DNA of 64,000 nucleotides from Candidatus Sphingomonas phytovorans (GCA_029202385.1 CP119314.1:498501-562500), one strand, 5' to 3'. Numbered from the stretch's first letter, positions 27,362 through 36,917 are shown. Made by a program: numbers and translations. Notes: generated by a model not told the origin, from the letters alone.

Positions 27362-27408
27362 TGTAGCCGGACATTCGTTTCTGGAGTGTTTGACAAGACA
27401 TTCTGGAG
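27362..27408. promoter_or_regulatory. left (late-gene) prophage end with two transposase sites
   Basis: Two GACA-N7-CTGGAG sites lie at 27370-27386 and 27392-27408, 22 bp apart, the first 8 bases from the terminus. The same spacing from the terminus recurs at the right end. They are the likely MuA-type end-binding sites. Confidence 0.75.
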
Positions 27409-27413
27409 CACTT

Positions 27414-27758
27414 TTAAGTGCCCGCATCTTCCACACTGACTGCCAACAGAGTGTCTAGGAGCGCCGTTTTGCGGCTGCTCGCATCCTTCCTCACATAGCT
27501 GAACAGCCCTTGGCGATCCTCGATCTCCTCAACGGTAATCCAATCGCTCTCGAATGAAAGGCGCAGCCTGACCCGGTCAGCGCGCCCGACAGCCTCCACG
27601 GCCAAATCCAGCAACGTTGCCTGGTGAGACTGCTTCGTTGCTACACGCTGTTCACTGCCTCCATGGGAAGGCGGGTTGGCGACGCTGGGCACCTTCAGTT
27701 GGTCGAGATGCTTCCCAACATTCGTTCCCAAATTCCGTAACGCTTCCTCTTGGGACAT
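27414..27758 (-). CDS. hypothetical protein at the late end of the prophage
   Basis: A 114-residue protein starting at the ATG after AGGAGAGAGGAA. It is the last gene before the prophage terminus, separated from the tail-fibre gene by 176 bp, so it is likely a separately transcribed accessory (moron) gene. The N-terminal half is polar (NLGTNVGKHLDQLKVP), the C-terminal half looks beta-rich (RVRLRLSFESDWITVEEIEDRQGLFSYVRK). No family is recognised. Base composition is less GC-rich than the tail genes. Confidence 0.6.
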   Translation of the reverse strand: MSQEEALRNLGTNVGKHLDQLKVPSVANPPSHGGSEQRVATKQSHQATLLDLAVEAVGRADRVRLRLSFESDWITVEEIEDRQGLFSYVRKDASSRKTALLDTLLAVSVEDAGT

Positions 27759-27934
27759 TTCCTCTCTCCTGCTGCCCGGCGAAAGTCGTCGGCCGCTCAT
27801 TGTCGGCGCAATTAGGCGGCCACGCAAACCAACGACAGCGTATTAGCGACGAATGGAGCAGCGCGACCTTTCGGTTCGAAGTCTGCGAATGGCTCTAAGG
27901 ACCCCTTAAGAACCTCCTGAGGGGCGCCTTGGGC

Positions 27935-30301
27935 TCAAATCCCCAGCGCCGTCAGGGCCGTCTGCAACCCAGCGCGGAACTTGATCCAGCCCGCCGTGCT
28001 CAGATGAACCCCGTCAGCAAGATCGGGCGTAGGCGACGTGCCGATGATCCAGCCGGTCGGGTCGACATAATAGACGTTGGTATCGCCGGCCGCGCGGCAC
28101 GCAGCGACGGCGGCCTGGATGCGGGCGTTGTATGCGCGGCGATCGGTATCCGAATAGGGACCGCCAGCAAGCGGCGCGCGGTAGTGCTCGTGCAGGCCAA
28201 TGCAGACGATCTTGGCCGTGGCGTTGCCTGCTCGTTGGTTGACGATCTGCCCTGTGTAGTCGGCCTCCAACGTGGCGAGCGGGGTGCCGTAATAATAGTC
28301 GTTGACCCCGATCATGTTGAAGAGGCGGCTCGCGGCCTGGCTAAGGCCTGTGGTCACCAGCGCGGTGTTGTCCCGGCCCCAGGTCGATACCCGCTGTCCG
28401 CCAAGCCCTTTGCGGATGCAGGCGCGGCCGGCGGGGCTCGCGAGCAGGAAGGCGGCATGGGTTCGTGCGTCGGCTCCGATCGGCATCTCCACATTGCTGT
28501 CCCCGTACCATGCATCCAGTTCCTTCGCGGCGTGCGCCGACGGGCTCAGCGAGTCGACCAGGATAGCGTGAAGGTAGAAGAACCGGCCCGAGGTAATCGG
28601 CCTGATCTCATACTCGTGTGCGCCATTCAGGCCGGTCGCCAGCGTGATCATCGCGAACGTGCCAGGCCGGGTGCCTGTGAAATTGAAGGTCGCGATCGAC
28701 ACACCATCCTGGAGAAGTTCGTAGGAGCTGCCGTTGCTGGCGTCATACACCCAGGCACGAATGCTCGTCGTGGTCGCGGCGAACCGCCAGCCAAATCCGC
28801 ACGCTGAGGGCAACGTCGTCACCCGCTTGTCGCCTGCACCATAATTGCCGGTGTACAGTTCCGGCGCGCCATCCTTGGCGATATAGGACGCATAGCCGTT
28901 GGTCGCGTCCATCACCCGATAATAGGAGGGGATATCGGACGGGCGGGCGATGGCCACCGCCTTGCCGCGTGCCCTCACGGCAATGTCACTATCGATGAAG
29001 TTGCCCTTGATCCGAACACGATGGGGAACCTCGGCAAGCCCGGTGAACAGCGACACATAGCTCCAGCCGGCCGGCGCGGTGACGGTGGTGGGCGCCCCGC
29101 CGTCGACCGTGATCGTGTAGCTGCCGGCGAAGAGCTGCGCCTCGGCCGAGGAACCGGTGATCATCGCTTCGATATAGCTGACGGCAACGCCAACCTGGGT
29201 AAATGAGATGACATTGTGCCCGCCGGACGCGCCGGGGCCGGTATAGTCGCCGAGCTTGGCGATGGCCGAACTCGCGAAAGCGAACGGCGCCGTCGCGATC
29301 AGCGCTTTTGCCTCGATCTCGCCCCCGGCCTTCACACTGGTGGCGGTGGCATCGATGGCGTTTTGCGCCCACAGGAACTGGACGTCGCCGGCATTGGCGC
29401 CGTTGTAGATCACGGCGTCATATTCGACGGTGCCGGAGCCTGCTGCACCGGTCACCACAACGTCGCTGACGTGGAAAGCAACATCGGTCGCGACCGCGCT
29501 ATAGGCGGCGGCGCCGGGGGCGATGGCGCGCCGGTTGATCTGGACGGTCGCCCCCGCTGGGCCGGCGATCCTGAACTTGAACCCGCCTGTGGCCCCGGTC
29601 GAATAGTCGATACGGCCCCTCAATCGCTTGGCCTGATACGCGGCGAAAGGCACCGTCAGGTTCGGGTCGGCCGCCAGCGTCGTGTTGCTCGCGATCGTCG
29701 TTGTCGCTGCCTTCGACGTGGTCAGCGGGGCGGCCAGGACGATGTTCTCAGCCGCGTCGATCGTGTCGGCGATGGTTGTTAGGTCGGTGAGATAGGGGCT
29801 GATGCTCTCGACCGCCTGGCCCGCCGCCACCGCATCGTCCACGAGGGCCGCGATCTTCTGCGCGTACTGATACGCCGATAGCGCGCCTGGGTGATGATCG
29901 GGATCTGGCTCGCCGGCCGCGAGGGATGCCCAGTTCCTGGCGAGGTCGATCCCGGGCCGACCCAGGCCGTCCATGATGGCATGCAAGATGCCCGTGTTGT
30001 TCCACCCGCCTACGCCGCTCGCACCGCTCTTCAAATACAGGTCGTTGTTGACGTCGACGCCATCGGCATAGACCAGGGCAACGTCGCCGGCCGCATGGGC
30101 AAGGTCGGCGTCCAGAAGTGGTTTGGTCAGCTTCGTCACCGATAGCAGCGCGCCGATACCCACATTCCCCAGTGCCGCCTCGATCATCGGCCCAATCCCG
30201 CGCACCTCGGCTTTAGGTGGGTCGTAAAGGCCGCTCGAACTCAAGCCGTCCGTCGCGAAATCCCGATAGACCTGATCGAACTTCTCCTTGATCGCGCCCA
30301 T
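27935..30301 (-). CDS. tail fibre with C-terminal SGNH/GDSL hydrolase domain
   Basis: A 788-residue late protein. Residues 1-160 (MGAIKEKFDQVYRDFATDG...) carry a phage-fibre attachment-like region; the middle is beta-rich and Thr/Ala-rich; the last ~200 residues form an SGNH hydrolase with block I AWYGDSNVEMP (Ser near residue 598), block II GLGGQR, block III GVND (near 666) and block V DGVHLS (Asp-His near 766). Such domains deacylate surface polysaccharides, so the fibre probably de-O-acetylates host exopolysaccharide or LPS while adsorbing. It is the distal gene of the tail operon. Confidence 0.82.
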   Translation of the reverse strand: MGAIKEKFDQVYRDFATDGLSSSGLYDPPKAEVRGIGPMIEAALGNVGIGALLSVTKLTKPLLDADLAHAAGDVALVYADGVDVNNDLYLKSGASGVGGWNNTGILHAIMDGLGRPGIDLARNWASLAAGEPDPDHHPGALSAYQYAQKIAALVDDAVAAGQAVESISPYLTDLTTIADTIDAAENIVLAAPLTTSKAATTTIASNTTLAADPNLTVPFAAYQAKRLRGRIDYSTGATGGFKFRIAGPAGATVQINRRAIAPGAAAYSAVATDVAFHVSDVVVTGAAGSGTVEYDAVIYNGANAGDVQFLWAQNAIDATATSVKAGGEIEAKALIATAPFAFASSAIAKLGDYTGPGASGGHNVISFTQVGVAVSYIEAMITGSSAEAQLFAGSYTITVDGGAPTTVTAPAGWSYVSLFTGLAEVPHRVRIKGNFIDSDIAVRARGKAVAIARPSDIPSYYRVMDATNGYASYIAKDGAPELYTGNYGAGDKRVTTLPSACGFGWRFAATTTSIRAWVYDASNGSSYELLQDGVSIATFNFTGTRPGTFAMITLATGLNGAHEYEIRPITSGRFFYLHAILVDSLSPSAHAAKELDAWYGDSNVEMPIGADARTHAAFLLASPAGRACIRKGLGGQRVSTWGRDNTALVTTGLSQAASRLFNMIGVNDYYYGTPLATLEADYTGQIVNQRAGNATAKIVCIGLHEHYRAPLAGGPYSDTDRRAYNARIQAAVAACRAAGDTNVYYVDPTGWIIGTSPTPDLADGVHLSTAGWIKFRAGLQTALTALGI

Positions 30302-30314
30302 TTCCCTGTCCCTT

Positions 30315-32402
30315 CTAGCTGATCGTCGCGGTCGCGGGACCGGTCACGGCGGACTGTCCGCCCGACCCGTCAAAAGCCCGGACCCAGTAATATTGCGCCC
30401 CGGAAGAAAGCCCGGTGTCGGTCACCGTCATGACCTGTCCGAGCCCGCCGGTGATGATCCCGCCCACCTGCGTCGCCGTCCCGAAATTGTTGTTCGCTGA
30501 GTGATAGAGCCGCGCAAAGGCGAGTGACGCGCCGGTCGGCATGCGGAAGCGCACGTCCGCCTTGCCGACCCCACCGGTCGCGGTCAGCTCGGTTGGAGGG
30601 CCGAGGACGGGGGCGTCGGCCACGGGCGTGATCGTGCCGGTGGCATAGGCGCTCGGCCGCCCGCTGATCGTCAGCGCCCGCACCCGAACGGTGTACGCGA
30701 CACCGCTGCTCACCGCGCCGCTGCGGGCGGTGCGCGCGTCATTGTCCACGGCCATCGGCACCCAGTCGCCGCCAGCGCTCGGCCGGTACGTCGCTTCCCA
30801 GTTCAGATCGGGCCGGCCGGGATCGGCCCAGCTCGCGCCGATCGAGACGCCCGTGGCGCCGTCCAGGGCGATCTGCACCGTCGCCAGCGCAAGGCCGGTC
30901 GGTGCGGCCAGCGGCGGCGGCGGCGGTGCTGCGCCTGGCACCGAGGGCGGCGTGCCCTCCTCGGTTGCCGCATCGAACTGCCAGTCCGCCGGCTTTACCT
31001 CGTCCAGCGTGGCTTCAATCGTCATCTCGGCGAGGTTGAGCTTCAGGCCCGCCACGGCGAAGTAACCGGCGACGCCCAGCGCGGCCGATTCAAGCCGGCA
31101 GAACCGTTGGCCGATCAGGTTGAGGCCGTATAGGTTGAGCAGCGCGGTGATGTGCCAGCGGTCGCCAAGCCGCGCGAGCATCAGCTTGCCGACGCGCACC
31201 GCCTGGTTGTGATGCGGTGCATAGTAGAGGTCGACCGCTTGCGGGTCGGTGTTGGGGTCGTCGGCCGCGTCCGGATCGGCGACGATCGCGCTTTCCTGCT
31301 CGCGATAGCCGATAGCGGCCTCGGTATAGAGCATCTTCAGGGCGTTCACGCGCTGCTGGGCGGTTGGGCCGAGCGTGGCTGTCTGCCCGAGGATATGGTT
31401 GTCGGTAAGCACGACGGTCGGTTCTACGAAACGGCCGAGCATCAGGTTGAACCGGCCCTCGGCGTCCTGCCAGCTAAAGGCGTCGCAGGCCTTCATCAGA
31501 TCGGCCATCACGTGGCGGCGTTCGGTGTTGGCCAGCGCATAGCTCGCCCAGAGCCGCCAGCGGGCGATCACCTCTCCGGTCACCGTCGTCACGCTTTGGT
31601 CGGCGATCTCGGCTTCCCCGGCGATGTTCGTCCAGTTCACATTGTCGAAGCCGCCGCCATAGCCGTCCGGGTGGGCGAAATAATCGGCGATCACCAGCGC
31701 CGCGTTGTCGCTCCATGGCCAGGTCGACTTGTCGTTAAGGCGCTGCGGCCCGGTGCCGTTGACGATGAAACCCGCACCGTCGTCATGGATCACCGCCGTT
31801 GAATCGCGGCGCGGGTCATAGAGCCGCGCGCCCTTCCGCACCTGGCTGTAGATGGGCATCTGCCCGTTGAAGACCTCGTTGAAATATTCCTGCTTCACCG
31901 GATCGCAGATGATCGCGGCGTGGGCGCACCCGCGCTGCCGATGGGCCGATGTCCATTGCGGAAACCTGGCGGTCAATTCGCTGATCGCAGTCTGGCTGTC
32001 CGAACCCTCGCGTGTGTAGATATGGACGGCATTGTGAAAGCTCGGCTCGGTCACCGTTCCGCCCGCGACGGTCACCGGCTTGTCGTTGATCCGGTGCTCA
32101 AGGATGCCGCTCTCTTCGCCCGTACCCAGCGTCACGACGATGCCGAGGCGGCCGGCCGAGCTTTCGAGGAAGCTTCGCTGGCCGCCGGAATGGACGATGC
32201 CATAGCGGCGGAAACGCGATCCGACCGCCTCGTTGATGTTCTGCTGGCCATCGCTCGGCTTCGCGCCGCCCCGCCCGAAAATGGCGTTGAGCAGCACGCT
32301 GGCGCCGACCTGAATGCCGACGCTGATGACGAAGGCCGCGATCGACGCGATCAGCTTGCTCACGCCCAGCTTGATGAGGAAGCCCGCTATCGCCTGGGGC
32401 AT
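30315..32402 (-). CDS. central tail-tip/host-specificity (J-like) protein
   Basis: A 695-residue tail-tip protein. It begins MPQAIAGFLIKLGVSKLIASIAAFVISVG after GGAGGGTCAC, with an N-terminal hydrophobic stretch, then SRFRRYGIVHSGGQRSFLESS and a long beta-rich body with a tail-hub-like region (YNAVHIYTREGSDSQTA...). Residues about 490-695 contain two fibronectin-type III-like domains (ADAPVLGPPTELTATGGVGKADVRF..., SSGAQYYWVRAFDGSGGQSAV). Position after the small tail-tip genes and before the fibre matches host-specificity proteins of siphophages. Confidence 0.75.
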   Translation of the reverse strand: MPQAIAGFLIKLGVSKLIASIAAFVISVGIQVGASVLLNAIFGRGGAKPSDGQQNINEAVGSRFRRYGIVHSGGQRSFLESSAGRLGIVVTLGTGEESGILEHRINDKPVTVAGGTVTEPSFHNAVHIYTREGSDSQTAISELTARFPQWTSAHRQRGCAHAAIICDPVKQEYFNEVFNGQMPIYSQVRKGARLYDPRRDSTAVIHDDGAGFIVNGTGPQRLNDKSTWPWSDNAALVIADYFAHPDGYGGGFDNVNWTNIAGEAEIADQSVTTVTGEVIARWRLWASYALANTERRHVMADLMKACDAFSWQDAEGRFNLMLGRFVEPTVVLTDNHILGQTATLGPTAQQRVNALKMLYTEAAIGYREQESAIVADPDAADDPNTDPQAVDLYYAPHHNQAVRVGKLMLARLGDRWHITALLNLYGLNLIGQRFCRLESAALGVAGYFAVAGLKLNLAEMTIEATLDEVKPADWQFDAATEEGTPPSVPGAAPPPPPLAAPTGLALATVQIALDGATGVSIGASWADPGRPDLNWEATYRPSAGGDWVPMAVDNDARTARSGAVSSGVAYTVRVRALTISGRPSAYATGTITPVADAPVLGPPTELTATGGVGKADVRFRMPTGASLAFARLYHSANNNFGTATQVGGIITGGLGQVMTVTDTGLSSGAQYYWVRAFDGSGGQSAVTGPATATIS

Positions 32403-32833
32403 GTGACCCTCCATGCCTTGGTCGGCTCGCCCGGCTCGATCACCACGGCATGGTCGCCGCGCGCTGCCCACAGGGTCGCGCCTGAACTCGCGCGGCTCAG
32501 GCAGAGGCACGCGGTCAGGCCCGAGCCGGGAAGGTCGACCAGCGCGACATCGCCGCGCTCGGGCGTTTCGGTTACCGCGCAACCGATCTGCGCCATTGCC
32601 CAGGAACAATAGCCGGCGAACCCGCCGTGCCGTTCGAGCATCAGGCCGGCGCCGACCTTGCCCTGAAAGCTTGGCGCCGGCCGGACCTGCCGGCCGCGAA
32701 GGCGCTCGGCATAGCCAAGAACCGCCAGGCCGCAATTGTCGCGCGTCCAGTCGAACGGCGTACTCGCCCAGCGGCGCAGCTCGGCGGCGACGGCATCGAC
32801 CGGCACAGCGGGCGCGGTCACCAGTCCGGCCAT
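32387..32833 (-). CDS. DUF6950-type (NlpC/P60-like) tail-tip protein
   Basis: A 148-residue protein resembling the DUF6950 family, which occupies the place of the NlpC/P60 tail peptidase in many phages: STPFDWTRDNCGLAVLGYAERLRG contains the Cys of a papain-like fold and GDHAVVIEPG the His region near the C-terminus. Overlaps both neighbours (16 bases with the tail-tip gene, 16 with 32818-33411). Peptidase activity is plausible but not proven. Confidence 0.65.
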   Translation of the reverse strand: MAGLVTAPAVPVDAVAAELRRWASTPFDWTRDNCGLAVLGYAERLRGRQVRPAPSFQGKVGAGLMLERHGGFAGYCSWAMAQIGCAVTETPERGDVALVDLPGSGLTACLCLSRASSGATLWAARGDHAVVIEPGEPTKAWRVTCPRR

Positions 32834-33411
32834 GTCACCACCTTGTTGACCAGTGTGGCGACGAACTCGAACCCCCGGTCGCCGTGGAAGCGGTGGTCCT
32901 GGTCGCGGTCGGTGTACATGGCGTATTGGGGCCGGGACCGGAGGGAGAACAGGCTCTCCGCCGATAGCGCGATAGAGCGCTCGCCATTCTGGTCGAAGGT
33001 GAAGGTCGGCGTCAGCAGCCGCCCACCCCAGAGCGCAAACGGCCGGTCGAGCGGCCGCTGGTTGTCAGGGTCGGCCTCGTCCGGTTCGCCGAAGAACTGG
33101 ATGTAGATCACCGCGCGCCGCCCGAGCACTTCGCTTTTGAACTCGTCCCGCGCAAGCCGCATGATCTCGTTATCAACCCCGGACAGGGTAAAGGTCGCCT
33201 CGGGCGCTTCCCCGTTCACCGCCTGCTCGACACCGCTCACGCTGCCCAGCTGCCCGATCGCCTGCCACTTCTGGCCGTCCTTCGTCGTCAGCCGCCCATT
33301 GCCGGTCCACAGGCGCACAGGCTTGCTGGTGAAGTCGAACCGGACGAGGTTGGCGCATTCCACCTTCGCGCCGGCCAGCGCGGCGGCAATCGTCTCAGGA
33401 AAGAGGCTCAT
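32818..33411 (-). CDS. tail-tip protein (DUF2163-like)
   Basis: A 197-residue protein between the distal-tail-like protein and the DUF6950 protein. The text VECANLVRFDFTSKPVRLWTGNGRLTTKDGQKWQAIGQLGSVSG and IYIQFFGEPDEAD...FALWGGRL resembles baseplate-hub-type DUF2163 proteins of siphophages and gene-transfer agents. Ends in a Trp-rich VVTWPDW. Overlaps the upstream gene by 17 bases. Role inferred mainly from position. Confidence 0.6.
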   Translation of the reverse strand: MSLFPETIAAALAGAKVECANLVRFDFTSKPVRLWTGNGRLTTKDGQKWQAIGQLGSVSGVEQAVNGEAPEATFTLSGVDNEIMRLARDEFKSEVLGRRAVIYIQFFGEPDEADPDNQRPLDRPFALWGGRLLTPTFTFDQNGERSIALSAESLFSLRSRPQYAMYTDRDQDHRFHGDRGFEFVATLVNKVVTWPDW

Positions 33412-34066
33412 CGAACCTCTCCACCAGATCGAGCGTCGCCGCCCCGTAGCGCCCGCGCTGGAGCGTTAGCTGGCCGTTGTCGTCATCAACGAGGCCGGCA
33501 ATCATCGTCGGCCGCAGCTTCAGCGGTGCATCGACGTAATCGATCCTGAGGCTCGGCGAGAAGCGGATCGTGGCGACGGTCCCGTTCCACCACACTCCGG
33601 TCGCGATATAGGGATGGTCGCCAAGCCCGAAATAGAGCCCGCCCTGGAGAAGCTGGCCGTAATTGCCGAAGTCGGCCGTGATCGTCCGGTCGCCCTGGGT
33701 GCCGGTCACCGTCACGCCCGCCAGATCGTCGACCAGATAGAGCGCGCCATCGGAAAAAGGCGCCCCGTCCGAATGCGGAGAACCGCCCGCGCCCAGCGCA
33801 GCATCGCTCGCGGCGAACCACAGGTCGAACAGCGGCACGCGCACCGTGTTGGCCCGGCCTTCGAACAGGGCGAGCGCCGCGCGATAGGCAAGCACCTCGT
33901 TGCCGTACAGGTCGCTGAATTCCAGCGTCAGGCCGAACGGCGGCCGGATCGCCGGCACCGCCTGGGTGAACTCCGACTGGCTGGTGTTAAGGCCAACCGT
34001 CTTGCGCGGCGGGCGCACTTGCACATCGGTCGGCACCAGGCTGGCCGGCCATTCGAAACGGCTCAT
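33395..34066 (-). CDS. tail protein downstream of tape measure
   Basis: A 223-residue late protein beginning MSRFEWPASLVPTDVQVRPPRKTVGLNTSQSEFTQAVPAIRPPFGLTLEF after GAGGATGAGAAC. Directly following the tape measure gene, it occupies the place of the distal tail protein in siphophages. Much of it is beta-strand-like (VTVTGTQGDRTITADFGNYGQLLQGG, IRFSPSLRIDYVDAPLKLRPTMI). No catalytic motif. Confidence 0.6.
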   Translation of the reverse strand: MSRFEWPASLVPTDVQVRPPRKTVGLNTSQSEFTQAVPAIRPPFGLTLEFSDLYGNEVLAYRAALALFEGRANTVRVPLFDLWFAASDAALGAGGSPHSDGAPFSDGALYLVDDLAGVTVTGTQGDRTITADFGNYGQLLQGGLYFGLGDHPYIATGVWWNGTVATIRFSPSLRIDYVDAPLKLRPTMIAGLVDDDNGQLTLQRGRYGAATLDLVERFDEPLS

Positions 34067-34076
34067 GTTCTCATCC

Positions 34077-36917
34077 TCATGACCGCCTCGCCAGATTGTC
34101 GCGCACCCGGCTGCCAACCACGCGGTCGTAGCTGGCGATGCCCTGGCTGACGCCGCTGCGGACCATGTCCTCGATCTCGGCATTGCCGCGCGCGCCGGAG
34201 ACGGTGACGTTGAGCGTCCCCGGCCGGCTGTTATCCATGCCGCGCAGGGCGGAATTGGGCATCACGCCTATGCCGGCACCGGTCGCGAAGATCGGCTCGG
34301 GGCCTGCCTCGCCGACGATGCCGAAATGGCCGTTGGGGATCAGTCCGCCATCGGCGAACAACCCGGCGAAGCTATAGGAGCCATTGGGGTTCATACCGCC
34401 CCCGAACGTGCCGGAGCCACCGGCCGGGACATTCGACTTCCCTCCGCCGAACAGGCCGCCCAGGACGCTGCCAAAAAGGCTACCGAAAATGCCGCCGCCA
34501 CCCGAGGCCGCCCCGCCGCCACCGCCACCCCCGAACAACAGCCCGGCGAGCGGAGCAGTTATCCACTGCCTGACCGCGATTCGCAGAAGGTCGGAGATTA
34601 TCTGATTGGCAACGTCCTTGAACGCTGCGCCCAGTTCCTTCAGCCGGAGCCGCGTTTCGACCAACCGATCTTCAAGCTTCTGGAGACCATTGACGGGCAC
34701 TTTGGCCAGTTCGTCGTTGATCCCGGCTCCATAGTTCCGAAGCTCGCGCTGATAGCGCTCAACGGGGTTCTCATACTCGCGCTCGATCGCCGCACGATCG
34801 CCGGCCTTCAGCTGGCCGAGGATCGCCAGTCGAGCCTGCGCGATCTTCTTCTGCGCCTCAGTTGCTTCAGTGCTTGCAAGCACCGCATCGAGTGCCGCCT
34901 TTTCCTGCTCGTATGTCAGGTCAAGCAACCGCAGTTCGATGTCGTGGCGCGTCTCGCGGGTTTCGGCGAGTTTCAGTTCGTTCTGGAGAAGATCGCGGGC
35001 ATTGGCCCGCTGCGCCTGGGCGACTTCGAACGCCTGCCGCGCAAGCTCTTCATTCTTACGCTGCTCGATCAGCTGGCGTTCGAGGCTGTCCTTGATGGAT
35101 AGCGCCAATAGCAGCTGGAGTTTCTGCGCCTCGGTATAGTCCTTGCTGGCGGTGATGCGCCGCGCCTGTTCGCCCGTGGCGATTTCGAGGCCCTGCAATT
35201 CCAGCTTGGCGCGTTCCTCGGCCGTGTCGGCCATACGCTTCTGGATATCGGCCGCTGCCTGCTGGAGCCCGGCCAGATCGCGGCTGTAACGCTCGACGCG
35301 CCTGTCTTCCTTTTCCTGCGCCGCGAGCTTCTTTGCGTCGGCCTGCGCTTTGCGCCGTTCTGCTTCCTCGGGCGAGGCGCCGCCGGTCCAGGCAAAATGG
35401 AAATGGTCGTCATGGTCGCCCGGCTTGCCCGCCGAGCGGCCGGGACCGAATATCTGCTTGGTGCCGCTGGCGTTGCGCCGGATGGTGACGCCGGCTTCCT
35501 CCAGGATCTTCTCGACCTCGGCCGTCGTATAGGTCCCCATGCCGCCCTGGGGAACGAAGTCGATCGCCTTGCCCTTGGGGTGGTCGCTCCCGACTGCGTG
35601 CTTGCCGCCCGTGGTCGAAGTGATCCGCGCGCCGGGGAACAATTTCTTCAGCAATGCGGTCATGTCGCCGAGACTGGCATCGGCCGCCGTCGTGTCCCGG
35701 CTTCGGCCGGACTCCCGGATTTTCTTGACCGCTTCGTCTTCCTGCTCACGCAACGCGGTCAGGCGAGCGGTCAGCTTGTCGACGTCGGTAATCGTCGCCT
35801 TCGCCTGTTCCTGTAATTTGGCGAACCCTTCACGGGTCTTTTTCACCGGGTCGGCGTCGATCTGGGATCGCTCGTCGGCGAGATTGGCGCCGGCTTCCCT
35901 TGCCTGTTTTCTCAGGTCAGCGATCTGCTTTTCATTGTCTTTGATTTTCTGTTCGGTCGCGGTCAGCTGGCCTTGGGAGAAGGCGCCCGCCGCGCCCCCG
36001 GCGCCCTGGCCCATATTGGCGGAGGCTGACGCCCGGCGAGCTTCCAGCTCGGCCGCCAGCTTGGTGCGGATGGCCAGTGCTTCCTTCAGCTGTGCATCCG
36101 CCGCCTTCTTCGCCGCCTCGGCCTGCTGAAGCGCGGTCTCGCGCGCCTTTGCCTGCTCGCCATTATACTCCTTCAGTGCGGCGCTCACCTCGGCCAGGCT
36201 ATGCTTCTGCCGGTCGAGCTTCTGGGTGAGCGTCTCGTTCGCCTCGGCCGCCTTGTCCGCCGCCGTCTTGCTCTCGAACAGGAAGCCGAGGAACGGCCCG
36301 CCCAGCTGCACCGCCAGCGCCAGGGCCATGCCGTAAGGCCCGCCGAGGAAGGTGGCGAACTTGCTGGTCCCGCCCGAGGCCAGCTGCACCGCCTGGGTGA
36401 TCTGCCCGATCTGGCTCGCGAAAATCTGTGCCGGCCGCGCGCCCATCGAATACATGGTCGACATGTCGCCGATGTTCATAATCAGCTGATTCACGCCGGC
36501 ACGCTGGCCGCCGGTCATCGCGGTCACCTGTTTGCCCGCGTTGGTCAGCAGGCCTGCCGCTGATGCGTTCTGCCGCATGGTCTCGACATATTGCTTGTGC
36601 GTGATCGCCCCTGCGTCCAGCGCCTCGCGCAGGATCACCGCTTCGCTGCGGAACTTCTGCAAGGAACCCCAGGCGGGATCGATCTGCGCCTTCAGCCGCG
36701 CGACGTCGCGCGAATATTCGGCGGTCGATCCTCCCGCCTTGCCCGCGCTGCTGCCGGTATCATCCAGCGCCTTGCCCAGGCGCGACGCGCTGCCCGACGT
36801 GGCGTCGAGCGTCCGGCCGAGACCTTCGCTCTTACCCTTGGCATTGCTGATGCCGGCATCGAGGCCGCGATCGTCGGTGCGCAGATAGAGCAGCGCTTCG
36901 CCAAGGCTCTCAGGCAC
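34077..36917 (-). CDS. tail tape measure protein with embedded M15-type peptidase domain
   Basis: A 946-residue tape measure protein, which sets tail length and is ejected into the host. It opens with a GTG at 36917 overlapping the upstream gene by 8 bases. Coiled-coil segments fill residues about 200-420 and 520-770, hydrophobic stretches lie near 180-215 and 790-850 (Gly-rich), and the C-terminus has the FADGGLIPNGHFGIVGEAGPEPIF motif of lambda-H-type proteins. Residues about 430-510 hold GSDHPKGKAIDF and DHDDHFHFAW, the zinc-ligand pattern of D-Ala-D-Ala (M15) peptidases, suggesting local peptidoglycan cleavage at entry. Confidence 0.85.
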   Translation of the reverse strand: MPESLGEALLYLRTDDRGLDAGISNAKGKSEGLGRTLDATSGSASRLGKALDDTGSSAGKAGGSTAEYSRDVARLKAQIDPAWGSLQKFRSEAVILREALDAGAITHKQYVETMRQNASAAGLLTNAGKQVTAMTGGQRAGVNQLIMNIGDMSTMYSMGARPAQIFASQIGQITQAVQLASGGTSKFATFLGGPYGMALALAVQLGGPFLGFLFESKTAADKAAEANETLTQKLDRQKHSLAEVSAALKEYNGEQAKARETALQQAEAAKKAADAQLKEALAIRTKLAAELEARRASASANMGQGAGGAAGAFSQGQLTATEQKIKDNEKQIADLRKQAREAGANLADERSQIDADPVKKTREGFAKLQEQAKATITDVDKLTARLTALREQEDEAVKKIRESGRSRDTTAADASLGDMTALLKKLFPGARITSTTGGKHAVGSDHPKGKAIDFVPQGGMGTYTTAEVEKILEEAGVTIRRNASGTKQIFGPGRSAGKPGDHDDHFHFAWTGGASPEEAERRKAQADAKKLAAQEKEDRRVERYSRDLAGLQQAAADIQKRMADTAEERAKLELQGLEIATGEQARRITASKDYTEAQKLQLLLALSIKDSLERQLIEQRKNEELARQAFEVAQAQRANARDLLQNELKLAETRETRHDIELRLLDLTYEQEKAALDAVLASTEATEAQKKIAQARLAILGQLKAGDRAAIEREYENPVERYQRELRNYGAGINDELAKVPVNGLQKLEDRLVETRLRLKELGAAFKDVANQIISDLLRIAVRQWITAPLAGLLFGGGGGGGAASGGGGIFGSLFGSVLGGLFGGGKSNVPAGGSGTFGGGMNPNGSYSFAGLFADGGLIPNGHFGIVGEAGPEPIFATGAGIGVMPNSALRGMDNSRPGTLNVTVSGARGNAEIEDMVRSGVSQGIASYDRVVGSRVRDNLARRS

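Noticed and set aside
27387..27408. Left prophage terminus at TGTTTGACAAG (27387)
   Set aside because: It begins with TGT and carries a transposase site, but its flanking 5 bases (TGGAG) are not repeated at the right end. Moving the terminus to 27362 gives both a CCGGA duplication and an ungapped 27-nt inverted repeat, so 27387 is the second, internal site.
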